A stretch of 64,000 nucleotides of DNA, taken from assembly GCA_902576785.1 (NCBI GenBank), contig CACGWC010000005.1, positions 27,743 through 91,742 on the forward strand, written 5' to 3'. The notes below the pieces were generated by a model. That model made no database searches and was not told where the DNA came from. It saw only the letters and a list, made by a program, of their open reading frames with translations. Positions 1-9,934 of this stretch are shown here, one piece after another (position 1 is the first letter of the stretch; every line of letters begins with the position of its first letter). Both the position numbers and the translations under genes were made by a program. This DNA comes from an uncultured Pelagibacteraceae bacterium (GTDB taxonomy: Bacteria > Pseudomonadota > Alphaproteobacteria > Pelagibacterales > Pelagibacteraceae).

Positions 1-2134
1 AAAAGCAATAGCAGATAATCCTGAGTTAGCATATGAATATACTACTAAAGGGAATCTAGTTGCAGTAATTAGTAATGGATCAGCAATATTAGGACTAGGA
101 AATTTAGGTGCGATAGCATCAAAACCAGTGATGGAAGGAAAAGCTGTTCTATTTAAAAGATTTGCAGATATTGATTCTATAGATTTAGAAATAGATACGG
201 AGGATACAAAAGAAATAATTAATTCCATAAAGCATATAGCAAAAAGTTTTGGTGGTATAAATCTGGAAGACATTGCGGCTCCAAACTGTTTTATAATTGA
301 GGAAGAATTAAAAAAAATTCTTGATATTCCTGTGTTTCACGATGATCAACATGGGACAGCAATCATAACAACAGCTGCATTAATTAATGCAGTTGATATA
401 GCAAAAAAAAACTTAAAAAAAATTAAAATAGTAATTAATGGTGCAGGTGCTGCAGCTATGGCATGTGCAAAATTATTTAGGAGCACAGGTATTCCAAAAA
501 ATAATATTAAAATGTTGGATACAAAAGGTGTAATAAATAAAAATAGAAAAAAAATTAGTTCATGGAAAAAAGAATTTGCAGTAGAAACAAAGGATAAAAG
601 TTTAGATGACGCGATGAAAAATGCAGATGTATTTTTAGGTTTATCTGCAGCAGGTGTTGTAAAAAAAAGTATGGTTAAAAAAATGGCTAAAAATCCAATT
701 ATATTTGCGTGCGCAAATCCAGATCCTGAAATTAAACCAGAAGATATAGAAGAAGTGAGGAATGATGCGATTATAGCAACAGGTAGATCTGATTATCCAA
801 ACCAAGTAAATAATTTAATTGGTTTTCCATATATATTTAGGGGAGCATTAGATGTTAGAGCAAAAACTATTAATGAAGAAATGAAGGTAGCAGCAGCTAA
901 TGCTATTGCTTCACTTGCAAGAGAATTTGTACCTGACGAGGTCGCAGCTGCTATGGGTGGTGAGAGACCTAATTATGGAAGAGAATATATTATTCCATCT
1001 ACTTTTGACCCTCGGTTAATAAGCGTAATACCAGTAGCAGTAGCAAGAGCTGCTATAAAATCTGGTGTTGCTAGAAAAAAAATAGAAAATTTTGATCAAT
1101 ATTCAGAACAGCTAAAACAAAGGCTTGATCCATCTGTAACGATTATGCAGGGAATAAATAACCAAATTAAAAAAACAAATAAAAAAGTTGTATTTGCAGA
1201 TGGTGAAGATGAAAATACTTTGAAGGCGGCTATAGCATTTAAAAATAGTGGACTGGGTACACCTATTTTAGTTGCTAAAGAAAAAGTTGTTAAAGAAAAA
1301 CTTAGAGAGATTGGTTACGGAGATAACTTTGATATTGAGATTGTAAACTCTACTTTCAGTGACAAACGAAAAAAATATGTGAATTACCTATTTAAAAAAC
1401 TTCAAAGAACAGAGGGAATGCTTGAAAGAGATTGTGATAAAATGGTTAGAAATGACAGAGTTATATGGGGTTCTTGCATGGTTGCATGTGGTGATGCTGA
1501 TGCAATGGTAACTGGAAATTCAAGAAGATATGGACAATCTCTTGATAAAGTAAAAAAGGTCATAGATGTTAGGCCGGGAGAAATTATGTTTGGATTGAAC
1601 ATGATTGTAAATAAGGGCAAAACAGTTTTTATTGCGGATACAAGTGTTCACGAATATCCAACATCTGAACAGCTCTCTGAAATAGCTATTTCTGCATCTA
1701 GAGTAGCAAAATTATTTGGTTTTGAGCCAAAAGTTGCTTTTCTTTCACACTCAACCTTTGGTCAACCAATTACAGCTAGAACAAAGCATATAAGAGATGC
1801 AGTAGAAATTTTAAAAAATAAAAAGGTTAATTTTAAGTTTGATGGAGATATGCAGCCTGATGTGGCCTTAAGTGATGAATATAAAGACCTTTATCCATTC
1901 TCCGAAATTGTTGGTAATGCAAATATATTGATTATGCCTGGACAACATAGTGCTGCTATAACTTATAAAACAATGAAAACTTTAGGTGGCGCTAAAGTTA
2001 TCGGACCGCTATTAATCGGTTTAGGTCAAGCCATTGAAATTGCTCCGTTGAGATCATCAACATCTGACATATTAAATTTAGCATCTGTTGCAGCATATTC
2101 AGCAGGAGTAATTAATTACAAGAAACCAAATTAG
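1..2134 (+). CDS. maeB: NADP-dependent malic enzyme, MaeB type (5' partial)
   Basis: Malic enzyme converts malate to pyruvate and CO2 with reduction of NADP. This is the long MaeB form carrying a C-terminal phosphotransacetylase-like domain, which in characterised relatives is regulatory. The window starts inside the gene: reading from base 2 the frame is open for 42 codons before the ATG at 128 used by the ORF track, so that ATG is internal and roughly 50 N-terminal residues are missing. Visible are the malic-enzyme segment HDDQHGTAI, a Rossmann motif INGAGAAAMACAKL and, from about VVFADGEDEN onward, the PTA-like half. The visible 710 codons fit a family length near 760. Its end overlaps the convergent BON gene by 4 bp. 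Confidence 0.95.
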   Translation, partial: KAIADNPELAYEYTTKGNLVAVISNGSAILGLGNLGAIASKPVMEGKAVLFKRFADIDSIDLEIDTEDTKEIINSIKHIAKSFGGINLEDIAAPNCFIIEEELKKILDIPVFHDDQHGTAIITTAALINAVDIAKKNLKKIKIVINGAGAAAMACAKLFRSTGIPKNNIKMLDTKGVINKNRKKISSWKKEFAVETKDKSLDDAMKNADVFLGLSAAGVVKKSMVKKMAKNPIIFACANPDPEIKPEDIEEVRNDAIIATGRSDYPNQVNNLIGFPYIFRGALDVRAKTINEEMKVAAANAIASLAREFVPDEVAAAMGGERPNYGREYIIPSTFDPRLISVIPVAVARAAIKSGVARKKIENFDQYSEQLKQRLDPSVTIMQGINNQIKKTNKKVVFADGEDENTLKAAIAFKNSGLGTPILVAKEKVVKEKLREIGYGDNFDIEIVNSTFSDKRKKYVNYLFKKLQRTEGMLERDCDKMVRNDRVIWGSCMVACGDADAMVTGNSRRYGQSLDKVKKVIDVRPGEIMFGLNMIVNKGKTVFIADTSVHEYPTSEQLSEIAISASRVAKLFGFEPKVAFLSHSTFGQPITARTKHIRDAVEILKNKKVNFKFDGDMQPDVALSDEYKDLYPFSEIVGNANILIMPGQHSAAITYKTMKTLGGAKVIGPLLIGLGQAIEIAPLRSSTSDILNLASVAAYSAGVINYKKPN

Positions 2135-2724
2135 TTTTTTACAACTCTCAAATCTTCAACTAAAAAAATGCTTGTAACTACATCTTCTACATCAAGAACT
2201 TTTTTAGCCTCGTTAATAACTTCAGCTCTTTCTTCTTCATTTTGCGAAATTCCGTAAACATAAATTATTTTCTTATATGTATCGATATCATAATTAGCAG
2301 ACTTAATTTTTTTATTGGTTATTAAAGCGGTTCTTAATTGAGAAGTTATTAGTACATCTTTTGCGGTTTGTTTAAAATTAAACTCTTCCTTAATTTTTAA
2401 ATCATTTTTTACTGATCTGGCACCTTTTATTTCCCAGCCTAGTTTTGTAATTTTTAATTTTTCTTCAATAGTATTTACTTTACCAGTTATAAATATTCGG
2501 CCATCTAAAACTTTGGACTTTACATTTAGTAAATAATTTTTGTCCATTAATATAAGTTTTGCTCTTAAGTTTTTTTGCATTAAAGAATCGTCTATTTGAG
2601 TTCCTATTGTTCTTGGATCCATTGCAATGGAAACCCCTGTTCCTAAAACTCCAGTTGAAGAATATCCAACACATCCTGAGATTAAAATAAAAGTTATAAT
2701 TAAAATTAAATTTCTAAATTTCAT
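2131..2724 (-). CDS. BON-domain lipoprotein
   Basis: This is a predicted periplasm-facing lipoprotein of 197 residues. The N-terminus is a hydrophobic signal ending in the lipobox LISGC with the lipidated cysteine at position 18. Two BON-like repeats follow, the first around 'LLNVKSKVLDGRIFITGKV' and the second around 'YDIDTYKKIIYVYGISQN'; BON domains of the OsmY/DolP type bind phospholipid at the envelope. Its start overlaps the 3' end of rsmI by 11 bp on the same strand, so the two are likely co-transcribed; rsmI-yraN-dolP-type clustering is common in proteobacteria. The assignment to DolP itself is an inference from context. Confidence 0.85.
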   Translation of the reverse strand: MKFRNLILIITFILISGCVGYSSTGVLGTGVSIAMDPRTIGTQIDDSLMQKNLRAKLILMDKNYLLNVKSKVLDGRIFITGKVNTIEEKLKITKLGWEIKGARSVKNDLKIKEEFNFKQTAKDVLITSQLRTALITNKKIKSANYDIDTYKKIIYVYGISQNEEERAEVINEAKKVLDVEDVVTSIFLVEDLRVVKN

Positions 2725-3571
2725 TTTTTTTCTTTAAACAATAATCATAAACAATTTTTTTTGATATATTATTTTCCTTACTAATTTTTGATGTAATATC
2801 TTTAATTGACATTTTTTTTAAAAGTTTGATAATTTTTTTTTTAACTGATTCTTCTATTACTTGTAACCTATTTTCTAAATTTAAATTTTCTGATATAACT
2901 ACAGTAATCTCACCTTTTTCTGATATATTAATATTATTGAGGTTTTTAATCTTATCTCTAATATATTCTTCGTGTAACTTTGTCATTTCTCTGGTAATTA
3001 AAATATCTCTATCACCAAAATATTTTTGAATTTGTGCTGTAATTTTTTTTATTTTTTTGGGTGAAATAAAAAAGACAATTGAGTAATTTAAATTAGAAAT
3101 CTTATGAAAAAGTTGATCAATTTGTGACTTTTTATCTGGCAAGAAACCACAAAAAAAGAAATTGTTTGAAAAGCCGCTTATAGAAACAGCTGCAGCAACA
3201 GCGGAAGATCCTGGAACAGGAAATATATCAATTTTATTTTTAATACATTCATTTATCAAGATTCCACCAGGATCTGAAATTGTTGGAGTACCTGCATCTG
3301 AAATGATAGAAACTATTTTATTTTCTTTTAGAAAATTTAATACATATTTGATGTTTTTCTTTTCATTAAATTTATGATTAGATAATAATTTTGTATTTAT
3401 ATTGAACTTAGATAATAGTTTACTTGAAACTCTTGTGTCTTCTGACAAAATCAAGTCTGATTTATTAAGTATATATATAGCCCTGAAAGTAATATCACCT
3501 AAATTTCCTATCGGAGTAGAAACACAATATAGCCCAGGTTTTAAACTATCATTTATTTCAAAATTATACAT
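2714..3571 (-). CDS. rsmI: 16S rRNA (cytidine1402-2'-O)-methyltransferase RsmI
   Basis: RsmI uses S-adenosylmethionine to 2'-O-methylate C1402 of 16S rRNA in the ribosomal decoding centre. The 285-residue protein has the tetrapyrrole-methylase fold signatures STPIGNLGDITFRAI near the N-terminus, SEDTRV, and ISDAGTPTISDPG, all typical of this family, and a usual length. It stands back to back with the LpoA-like gene, only 3 bp apart from its start codon at 3575, so promoters for each must lie inside the other gene or in the few bases between. The rsmI / LpoA-like pairing is conserved in many proteobacteria. Confidence 0.95.
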   Translation of the reverse strand: MYNFEINDSLKPGLYCVSTPIGNLGDITFRAIYILNKSDLILSEDTRVSSKLLSKFNINTKLLSNHKFNEKKNIKYVLNFLKENKIVSIISDAGTPTISDPGGILINECIKNKIDIFPVPGSSAVAAAVSISGFSNNFFFCGFLPDKKSQIDQLFHKISNLNYSIVFFISPKKIKKITAQIQKYFGDRDILITREMTKLHEEYIRDKIKNLNNINISEKGEITVVISENLNLENRLQVIEESVKKKIIKLLKKMSIKDITSKISKENNISKKIVYDYCLKKKNEI

Positions 3572-3574
3572 TTA

Positions 3575-4732
3575 ATGACGATGAAGAAATTATATATCAT
3601 AATTTTAAAAGTTTTTCTTATAATCGTTTTCTCACATCTTAAAGCAATTTCAGAGGAGAAAATTAAAATAGGTTTAATTGTACCTTTGTCAGGCGAATAT
3701 TCATATATTGGTAATTCAATTCTTAAATCTACAAGAATGGCATTAGATAAAATTAATGATGACAGAATAACAGTTGTACCAAAAGATACTAAAGCAAACC
3801 CAATAGATGCATTAAAAGTATCAAATGAGCTTTACAATAATGGAATAAAAATAATTATTGGACCAGTATTCAATGAGAGTAATAAATATTTAGACGAATT
3901 AAATGAAGTCACATTCTTATCTTTTACAAACAAAATTAGAAATAATCCAAAAAATGTAATTTCCGCAGGAGTAAATGCAATATCACAAATAAATACAATT
4001 AAAAAATATTTAAGTGAAAATAATTTAAAAAATACGATATTTTTGGTTCCCGAGACAGAGTATAAAAGAGAAATAGAAGAAGCTATTAAAAAATCAAACT
4101 TATTGTTAAAAGAAGAATTTGTCTACAGCAAAGACCCAACATTGCTAACAAAACAAATAGAAGATTTAACAAGGTATCAACAAAGAAAACAAAATTTAAA
4201 AAACGAAATTAAAAGGATAGAAAATTCAAATTCTTTCAATAAAAAAAAAAAAATTGATGAATTAAAGAAAAAAGATACTTTGGGTTTTATTAATTTTGAT
4301 TCAGTAATAATTGCTGATTTTAGCGAAAGTCTAAAAAGTGTTGCCACATCTTTATTATATACAGATGTGTCATCCAAAAGAGTAAAATACATTACATTGA
4401 ATCAATGGTTTGATGAAAGTCTTTTAAAGGAAACTTCATTACATCCAATATATTTCCCATCAATAAACAAAGATAATTTTGAAATATTTCAAAAAGAATA
4501 CATACAAAATTTCAAAGATATACCAAATCAAATATCATTTTTAAGCTATGATCTAATAGGGTTGGTATATTACTTGTTAATAAATAATGATTTTAAAACC
4601 AATGAAAATTTGTTTATTAAGAAAAATAAATTTAAAGGTAAAATAGGTATTTTTGAAATAAATAAGAAAACAATTACCCATCAATTAAACTTTTATGAAA
4701 TACAAGACAAATATTTTAAAGAAATTTTTTAA
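3575..4732 (+). CDS. LpoA/YraM-like periplasmic-binding-fold protein
   Basis: This 385-residue protein starts with a hydrophobic signal peptide ending near 'SHLKAISEE' and then shows a type I periplasmic-binding fold, beginning KIKIGLIVPLSGEYSYIGNS and containing KIIIGPVFNESN, as in Leu/Ile/Val-binding receptors. Its position divergent from rsmI matches the penicillin-binding-protein activator LpoA (YraM), an outer-membrane protein that stimulates PBP1A. No lipobox cysteine is visible, unlike E. coli LpoA, and no ABC-transporter genes adjoin it, which argues against a transport role. A lysine-rich coiled segment sits near residues 195-235. I am confident in the fold and less so in the function. 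Confidence 0.75.
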   Translation: MTMKKLYIIILKVFLIIVFSHLKAISEEKIKIGLIVPLSGEYSYIGNSILKSTRMALDKINDDRITVVPKDTKANPIDALKVSNELYNNGIKIIIGPVFNESNKYLDELNEVTFLSFTNKIRNNPKNVISAGVNAISQINTIKKYLSENNLKNTIFLVPETEYKREIEEAIKKSNLLLKEEFVYSKDPTLLTKQIEDLTRYQQRKQNLKNEIKRIENSNSFNKKKKIDELKKKDTLGFINFDSVIIADFSESLKSVATSLLYTDVSSKRVKYITLNQWFDESLLKETSLHPIYFPSINKDNFEIFQKEYIQNFKDIPNQISFLSYDLIGLVYYLLINNDFKTNENLFIKKNKFKGKIGIFEINKKTITHQLNFYEIQDKYFKEIF

Positions 4733-5318
4733 TTTGTCTGAAAGCTCGTGCTCGGTGATCATTTTTAAATTTTAACTTTTGACTCATTTGACCAAATGTT
4801 AATCTTTTATTTTCAGGAATAAAAATTGGATCATAACCGAAACCTTTATTTCCAATTTTCTTTTTTGAAATTTTACCATTAATAATTCCTAATGATTGAA
4901 TTGGTTTTTTTTTTAGTCCATAAATAGTTAATGCACAAATAAATCTTGCTTTAATTTTTTTTAACTTCCAGTTTTTATCGACCTTCGATAACTTTTGATA
5001 TACTTTGGATATTGCCAAACTAAAATCACCCTTTTCTCCACCCCATCTTGCCGAATAAATACCTGGCTGATTATTTAGTATGTCAATTTCAAGTCCTGAG
5101 TCATCTGCGATACAAATTTTTTTTGTTTTTTTTGAAAAATACTTCGCTTTTATTAAAGAATTTTTTAGAAACGTATTTCCATTTTCTTTCGGGCTTTTAA
5201 GGCCATAGTCTTTTGGAGAGGTAATAGTGTAGTATTTTGGCAGTAAATCTTTAATTTCTTTTATTTTTCCGTCATTATTTGACCCTACTACGATTTCTTT
5301 AATTTTTTTTTTTAACAT
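4716..5318 (-). CDS. rdgB: Non-canonical purine NTP pyrophosphatase RdgB/HAM1
   Basis: RdgB hydrolyses ITP, dITP and XTP to monophosphates, keeping deaminated purines out of nucleic acids. The 200-residue sequence has the HAM1 signatures VGSNNDGKIKEIKDLL at the N-terminus, ADDSGLEIDIL with the catalytic aspartate, GIYSARWGG, and KGFGYDPIFIP. The 3' end overlaps the convergent LpoA-like gene by 17 bp. It is divergent from grpE with only 36 bp between start codons. In many alphaproteobacteria rph and hrcA sit between or beside these genes; neither is seen here. Confidence 0.96.
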   Translation of the reverse strand: MLKKKIKEIVVGSNNDGKIKEIKDLLPKYYTITSPKDYGLKSPKENGNTFLKNSLIKAKYFSKKTKKICIADDSGLEIDILNNQPGIYSARWGGEKGDFSLAISKVYQKLSKVDKNWKLKKIKARFICALTIYGLKKKPIQSLGIINGKISKKKIGNKGFGYDPIFIPENKRLTFGQMSQKLKFKNDHRARAFRQIKKFL

Positions 5319-5354
5319 CTAGAATTTCATGAATTTCATACCATATAGAATGTA

Positions 5355-5993
5355 ATGGAAAAAGAAGAAACACAAAATAAGAAAAATCAAAATTTAAAAG
5401 ACGAAAACTTAGAGCCAAGCACAGATAAGCAGGTCCCAGAAGAGACTGAAAAAATAGAGGAAGTAGAGCAGCTTTCGCCTGAAGATGAAATTAAGAACCT
5501 TAAAGATAAAGTTGCAAGAACATTTGCAGAAATGGAAAATCAAAGGAGAAGATTTGAAAAAGAGAAAGATGAAGCTTTTGAATATGGTGGATTTTCTTTT
5601 GCAAGAGAAACACTTAATCTTCTAGATAATTTAGAGAGATCAAAACAAACACTGGAAAGTGACGAAACTATAAAAGATAAAGACACACTAAAAAAATTAA
5701 TAGAGCACATTGATATTATTAATAAAGATATGATTTCAATTTTCAAAAAAAATAATATTGAACCGATTAAAGCAATTAACGAAAAATTGGATCCAAATTT
5801 ACATCAGGCTATGATGGAAATCGAAGATGATACCAAAGATCAAGGCACAATAGTTCAAGAAATTCAAAAAGGTTTTATGATGAAGGATAGGTTACTAAGA
5901 CCTTCGTTAGTAGCTGTATCTAAAAAAAAAGTTGAAGATAAACAGAATAACCAAAAAAACCAAGAAAATGAGGAAAAAGAGGTAAAAAATTAA
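5355..5993 (+). CDS. grpE: Nucleotide exchange factor GrpE
   Basis: GrpE releases ADP from DnaK and resets its substrate cycle. The 212-residue protein has a long acidic, glutamine- and lysine-rich N-terminal extension, then the coiled-coil and head domain: EIKNLKDKVARTFAEMENQR leads into FARETLNLLDNLERS and ends with KGFMMKDRLLRPSLVAVSKK, the family's closing signature. It sits 61 bp upstream of dnaK and dnaJ on the same strand. No CIRCE operator is visible ahead of it. The charged low-complexity tail after the head is longer than needed for the fold. Confidence 0.96.
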   Translation: MEKEETQNKKNQNLKDENLEPSTDKQVPEETEKIEEVEQLSPEDEIKNLKDKVARTFAEMENQRRRFEKEKDEAFEYGGFSFARETLNLLDNLERSKQTLESDETIKDKDTLKKLIEHIDIINKDMISIFKKNNIEPIKAINEKLDPNLHQAMMEIEDDTKDQGTIVQEIQKGFMMKDRLLRPSLVAVSKKKVEDKQNNQKNQENEEKEVKN

Positions 5994-6005
5994 TTATTTA
6001 TTATG

Positions 6006-6036
6006 GTTGTAGTTGTAAAATTAACACTTATATGAG
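6006..6036 (+). promoter_or_regulatory. Candidate sigma-32 (RpoH) promoter of dnaK
   Basis: GTTG at 6006-6009 is followed after exactly 17 bases by CTTATATGAG at 6027-6036. The alphaproteobacterial RpoH consensus is CTTG-N17-CYTATNTNNG, so the -10 box matches fully and the -35 core matches three of four. It lies 19 bp before the dnaK start, in the only gap of the grpE-dnaK-dnaJ cluster. Use in vivo is inferred. Confidence 0.6.
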
Positions 6037-6054
6037 CATCAAACAGGATTAATT

Positions 6055-7977
6055 ATGAGCAAAGTTATAGGAATTGATTTGGGAACAACAAATTCTTGTG
6101 TTGCTGTTATGGAAGGAACGCAAGCAAAAGTCTTGGAGAATGCTGAAGGAGCAAGAACGACACCTTCGGTTGTTGCATTTACTGATGAAGGAGAAAAATT
6201 AATAGGACAGCCTGCGAAAAGACAAGCTGTTACAAATCCTGAAAATACAATATTTGCAGTTAAAAGATTAATTGGAAGAAATTTTGATGACCCAACAGTT
6301 AAAAAAGATGTAGAGACTGCACCTTTTAAAATAGTTAATTCTGATAAAGGTGATGCATGGATTGAAGCAAAAGGCCAAAAATATTCACCATCACAAATTT
6401 CAGCTTTTACACTTCAAAAAATGAAAGAAACAGCAGAAAAATATTTAGGCTCAGAAGTAAAACAAGCAGTTATTACTGTTCCAGCATATTTTAATGACGC
6501 TCAGAGACAAGCTACTAAAGATGCAGGTAAAATTGCTGGCCTAGAGGTTTTAAGAATTATAAATGAACCAACAGCAGCATCTCTAGCTTATGGTTTAGAT
6601 AAAAAAGCTAACAAAAAAATAGCAGTTTACGATCTAGGCGGTGGAACATTTGATGTTTCAATTCTAGAATTGGGTGACGGAGTATTCGAGGTAAAATCAA
6701 CAAATGGTGATACATTTTTAGGTGGAGAGGATTTTGATAATGCTATTGTGGATTATTTGCTCTCAGAATTTAAAAAAGAAAACGGTATTGATTTAAAATC
6801 AGATAAACTAGCTTTACAGAGATTAAAGGAAGCTGCAGAAAAAGCAAAAATAGAATTATCATCTGCAACACAAACTGAAATAAATCTTCCATTTATTACT
6901 GCTGATAAAACTGGACCAAAACATATTAATCTGAAAATGACTAGGGCTAAATTAGAGGCATTAGTCGAAGATCTGATTTCAAGAACAATCCCACCATGTA
7001 AAACTGCTTTAAAAGATGCGGGCCTATCTGCAAGCGAAGTAGATGAAATAGTATTAGTTGGTGGCATGACTAGAATGCCAAAAGTTATAGAAGAAGTAAA
7101 AAATTTCTTTGGGAAAGATCCTAATAAATCTGTAAATCCTGATGAAGTTGTCGCCATGGGTGCTGCAATTCAAGCTGGCGTGTTACAAGGTGATGTAAAA
7201 GATGTGTTGCTTTTAGATGTAACTCCTTTATCTCTAGGGATAGAAACATTGGGTGGTGTATCAACAAAATTAATTGATAAAAATACAACTATTCCAACCA
7301 AAAAGAGCCAAGTATTTTCAACCGCTGAGGACAATCAACCTGCTGTATCGATTAGAGTGCTTCAGGGTGAAAGAGAAATGGCATCAGATAACAAAGTTTT
7401 AGGAAATTTTGAATTAGTTGGCATAGCTCCAGCACCAAGAGGTGTTCCACAAATTGAGGTAACATTTGATATTGACGCAAATGGTATTGTAAATGTATCA
7501 GCGAAAGACAAAGGAACTGGTAAAGAACAAAAAATTCAAATTCAAGCATCTGGAGGATTAAGTGATGAAGAAATAAACCAAATGGTAAAAGATGCAGAGT
7601 CTAATAAAGAAGAAGATAAAAAGAAAAGAGAAGCTGTTGATTCAAGAAATCAAGCAGATACACTAATACACTCAACCGAAAAGAATTTAAAAGAGCACGG
7701 AAGTAAAGTTTCTGATGCAGATAAAAAGGCTATTGAAGACGCTTCAGCTAACTTAAGGAATGCTCTCAAAGGTACTGATGTTGAAGAAATTAAGAAAAAA
7801 ACACAAGATTTAGTTCAAGCATCTATGAAATTAGGTGAAGCAATCTACAAATCACAACAAGGTGCAAAACCTGAAGATGCTCCAAAAGACGCAAAGAAAG
7901 AAGATACGAAAGACGATAACGTTGTTGATGCAGATTTTGAAGAAGTAAAAGACGAAAATAAAGAAAAAAGCGCCTAA
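6055..7977 (+). CDS. dnaK: Hsp70 chaperone DnaK
   Basis: DnaK is the ATP-dependent Hsp70 chaperone that folds and protects cytosolic proteins with DnaJ and GrpE. At 640 residues it has the normal length. Visible are the phosphate-binding motif [16 protein letters not shown] at residue 5, [29 protein letters not shown], the substrate domain from about residue 395 ([14 protein letters not shown]) and an acidic C-terminal tail containing [13 protein letters not shown]. The leader has an AGGA element 9 bp before the ATG and a sigma-32-like promoter. dnaJ follows after 28 bp. Confidence 0.98.
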   Translation: MSKVIGIDLGTTNSCVAVMEGTQAKVLENAEGARTTPSVVAFTDEGEKLIGQPAKRQAVTNPENTIFAVKRLIGRNFDDPTVKKDVETAPFKIVNSDKGDAWIEAKGQKYSPSQISAFTLQKMKETAEKYLGSEVKQAVITVPAYFNDAQRQATKDAGKIAGLEVLRIINEPTAASLAYGLDKKANKKIAVYDLGGGTFDVSILELGDGVFEVKSTNGDTFLGGEDFDNAIVDYLLSEFKKENGIDLKSDKLALQRLKEAAEKAKIELSSATQTEINLPFITADKTGPKHINLKMTRAKLEALVEDLISRTIPPCKTALKDAGLSASEVDEIVLVGGMTRMPKVIEEVKNFFGKDPNKSVNPDEVVAMGAAIQAGVLQGDVKDVLLLDVTPLSLGIETLGGVSTKLIDKNTTIPTKKSQVFSTAEDNQPAVSIRVLQGEREMASDNKVLGNFELVGIAPAPRGVPQIEVTFDIDANGIVNVSAKDKGTGKEQKIQIQASGGLSDEEINQMVKDAESNKEEDKKKREAVDSRNQADTLIHSTEKNLKEHGSKVSDADKKAIEDASANLRNALKGTDVEEIKKKTQDLVQASMKLGEAIYKSQQGAKPEDAPKDAKKEDTKDDNVVDADFEEVKDENKEKSA

Positions 7978-8005
7978 TTAAACAACTGTTTGTCTATAAC
8001 ATGTT

Positions 8006-9130
8006 ATGGCAAAAAGAGATTATTACGAAGTTTTAGGTGTAAATAAAAATGCCTCCGCAGACCAGATAAAAACAGCTTACAGAAAACTCGCGGTTAAATA
8101 TCATCCAGATAAAAATAAAGGTGATAAAGCAGCTGAAGAAAAATTTAAAGAAGCATCTGAAGCATATCACGTACTTTCCAATTCCGAGAGAAAACAAAAT
8201 TATGATAACTTTGGTCATGCAGCTTTTGAAAATGGAGGTGCAGGAAGAGGTGGATTTGGAAACTTTGATTTTTCAAATCATTTTTCTGATATTTTTGAAG
8301 ACTTTTTTGGAGAAGGTTTTGGTGGTGGTCGAAGATCAAGAAGGTCAAATAATAGAGGCTCAGACTTAAGATACGATTTATCAATATCTTTGGAGGAAGC
8401 TTTTTCTGGTAAAAAGCAAGATATAAAATTCTCTACATCCGAAAAATGTGATACTTGCAGTGGATCAGGTTCAAAACCTGGACATCAAGCAGGAACATGC
8501 TCGATGTGTGGTGGTCATGGACAGGTAAGATCTAGCCAAGGTTTTTTTACAGTCCAGCAAACATGTCCTCAATGCACTGGTGCAGGAGAAGTAATTACAC
8601 ATCCTTGCACGCACTGTAATGGACAAGGAAAAAAACAAGCTTCAAAAAGATTATCAGTTACAATTCCGAAAGGCGTAGATGATGGAACTAGGATAAGACT
8701 ATCAGGGAAAGGTGAGGCTGGTTCAAGAGGAAGTAGTAGTGGTGATTTATACTTGTTCATAAATGTTCACTCTCATGATTTATTTAAAAGATCTGACGAA
8801 AATCTTTTTTTTGAATGTCCAGTCTCTATTGCAGATGCTGCCTTAGGAACCTCAATTGAAATTCCAACAATTGACGGTGGTAAAGCTAAAATTAAAATTC
8901 CCGCAGGGACACAAAGTGGAAAACAATTTAGATTAAGGGGAAAAGGAATGCCTTATATGAGAGGTAATGAATTTGGAGACCTTTATGTTCAAGTTAAAAC
9001 AGAAGTCCCAATATCTTTAAATAAAGAACAGAAAGAACTACTTGAAAAATTTAGAGAAATTGAAAACGAAAAATCTAATCCAAGCATAAAAAAATTCTTT
9101 CAAAAAGCTAAAAGTTTCTGGAAAAACTAA
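8006..9130 (+). CDS. dnaJ: Hsp40 co-chaperone DnaJ
   Basis: DnaJ delivers unfolded clients to DnaK and stimulates its ATPase. The 374-residue protein has the complete class A layout: an N-terminal J domain with YHPDKNKG carrying the HPD motif, a Gly/Phe-rich linker around residues 73-110, four zinc-binding CxxCxGxG repeats ([32 protein letters not shown]) and the C-terminal client-binding domains. It follows dnaK by 28 bp and is probably read from the same promoter. Confidence 0.98.
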   Translation: MAKRDYYEVLGVNKNASADQIKTAYRKLAVKYHPDKNKGDKAAEEKFKEASEAYHVLSNSERKQNYDNFGHAAFENGGAGRGGFGNFDFSNHFSDIFEDFFGEGFGGGRRSRRSNNRGSDLRYDLSISLEEAFSGKKQDIKFSTSEKCDTCSGSGSKPGHQAGTCSMCGGHGQVRSSQGFFTVQQTCPQCTGAGEVITHPCTHCNGQGKKQASKRLSVTIPKGVDDGTRIRLSGKGEAGSRGSSSGDLYLFINVHSHDLFKRSDENLFFECPVSIADAALGTSIEIPTIDGGKAKIKIPAGTQSGKQFRLRGKGMPYMRGNEFGDLYVQVKTEVPISLNKEQKELLEKFREIENEKSNPSIKKFFQKAKSFWKN

Positions 9131-9157
9131 TCAATAGTGCTAATCTAAATTATTACA

Positions 9158-9934
9158 ATGGGTATAATTAATTTAGCCATAACAGGATGTCTAGGAAGAA
9201 TGGGTCAACAGCTCATTAAATCATCTATAAAAGACAAATCTACCAAATTAGTTGCTCTTACAGAAAATAGTTCTATTAATACAAAAATTTGTGGAATTAA
9301 ACCTGAATTAAATACAGAAAAAGCTCTAAGCAAAGCAGATGTAATAATTGATTTCACAATACCAAAATGTACGTTTGAAGTTTTAAAGATAGCTACAAAA
9401 TTAAAAAAAAAAGTAGTCATTGGTACAACAGGTTTTACAAAAAAAGAGGAAGAATTAATAAAGAAGTTTTCTAAAAAAATTCCGATTTTAAAAGCAGGAA
9501 ACATGAGCCTTGGGATTAATTTGCTAATGTATCTAACTGAGATCACATCAGCATCACTTGGTGATAATTATTTAAGTAAAGTTTTTGAAATTCATCACAA
9601 ACACAAAAAAGATTATCCATCTGGAACAGCTTTAATGCTTGGAAAAGGAATAGCTTCAGGAAAAAATAAAGATTTTTATAAAATGATGGGAAAAAAATTC
9701 TTAAATAAAAAAAAATTTCCTTACGGAAATAAAATTAATTTCAACTCAATTAGAAAAGGCGAGATTATAGGTGAACACGAAGTTACTTTTTCAAGTGGGA
9801 AAGAAATTATAACATTAAAGCATGATGCTTTTGATAGAGCTTTATATTCAGAAGGAGCGATAACTGCTGCTAAATGGCTGATAAATAGAAAACCAGGTCT
9901 TTATTCAATGAGAAATCTTCTGAATTTTAAATAA
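9158..9934 (+). CDS. dapB: 4-hydroxy-tetrahydrodipicolinate reductase DapB
   Basis: DapB reduces hydroxy-tetrahydrodipicolinate with NAD(P)H in the diaminopimelate/lysine pathway. The 258-residue protein starts with the Rossmann motif TGCLGRMGQQLI, contains VIGTTGFTKKEE and the active-site segment HHKHKKDYPSGTAL with the catalytic His pair and Lys, and ends with the family's AAKWLINRKPGLYSM. It lies 28 bp after dnaJ, and its TAA stop shares one base with the nth start (TAATG), suggesting translational coupling. Confidence 0.97.
   Translation: MGIINLAITGCLGRMGQQLIKSSIKDKSTKLVALTENSSINTKICGIKPELNTEKALSKADVIIDFTIPKCTFEVLKIATKLKKKVVIGTTGFTKKEEELIKKFSKKIPILKAGNMSLGINLLMYLTEITSASLGDNYLSKVFEIHHKHKKDYPSGTALMLGKGIASGKNKDFYKMMGKKFLNKKKFPYGNKINFNSIRKGEIIGEHEVTFSSGKEIITLKHDAFDRALYSEGAITAAKWLINRKPGLYSMRNLLNFK

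Noticed and set aside
128-130. ORF-track start of malic enzyme at 128
   Set aside because: The frame is open back to base 2 with malic-enzyme sequence, so the ATG is internal and the gene is truncated by the window edge.
5322-5339. Direct repeat GAATTTCAT x2 between rdgB and grpE
   Set aside because: It is a short AT-rich tandem in a 36-bp gap with no further copies noted; it could be an operator but nothing supports it.
6753-7157. 134-aa antisense ORF within dnaK
   Set aside because: It is a shadow of the highly conserved dnaK frame, with no motif or start signals of its own.
9136-9143. AGTGCTAA, half of a CIRCE operator, between dnaJ and dapB
   Set aside because: The inverted partner TTAGCACT is absent and no hrcA is seen, so it is a chance match.
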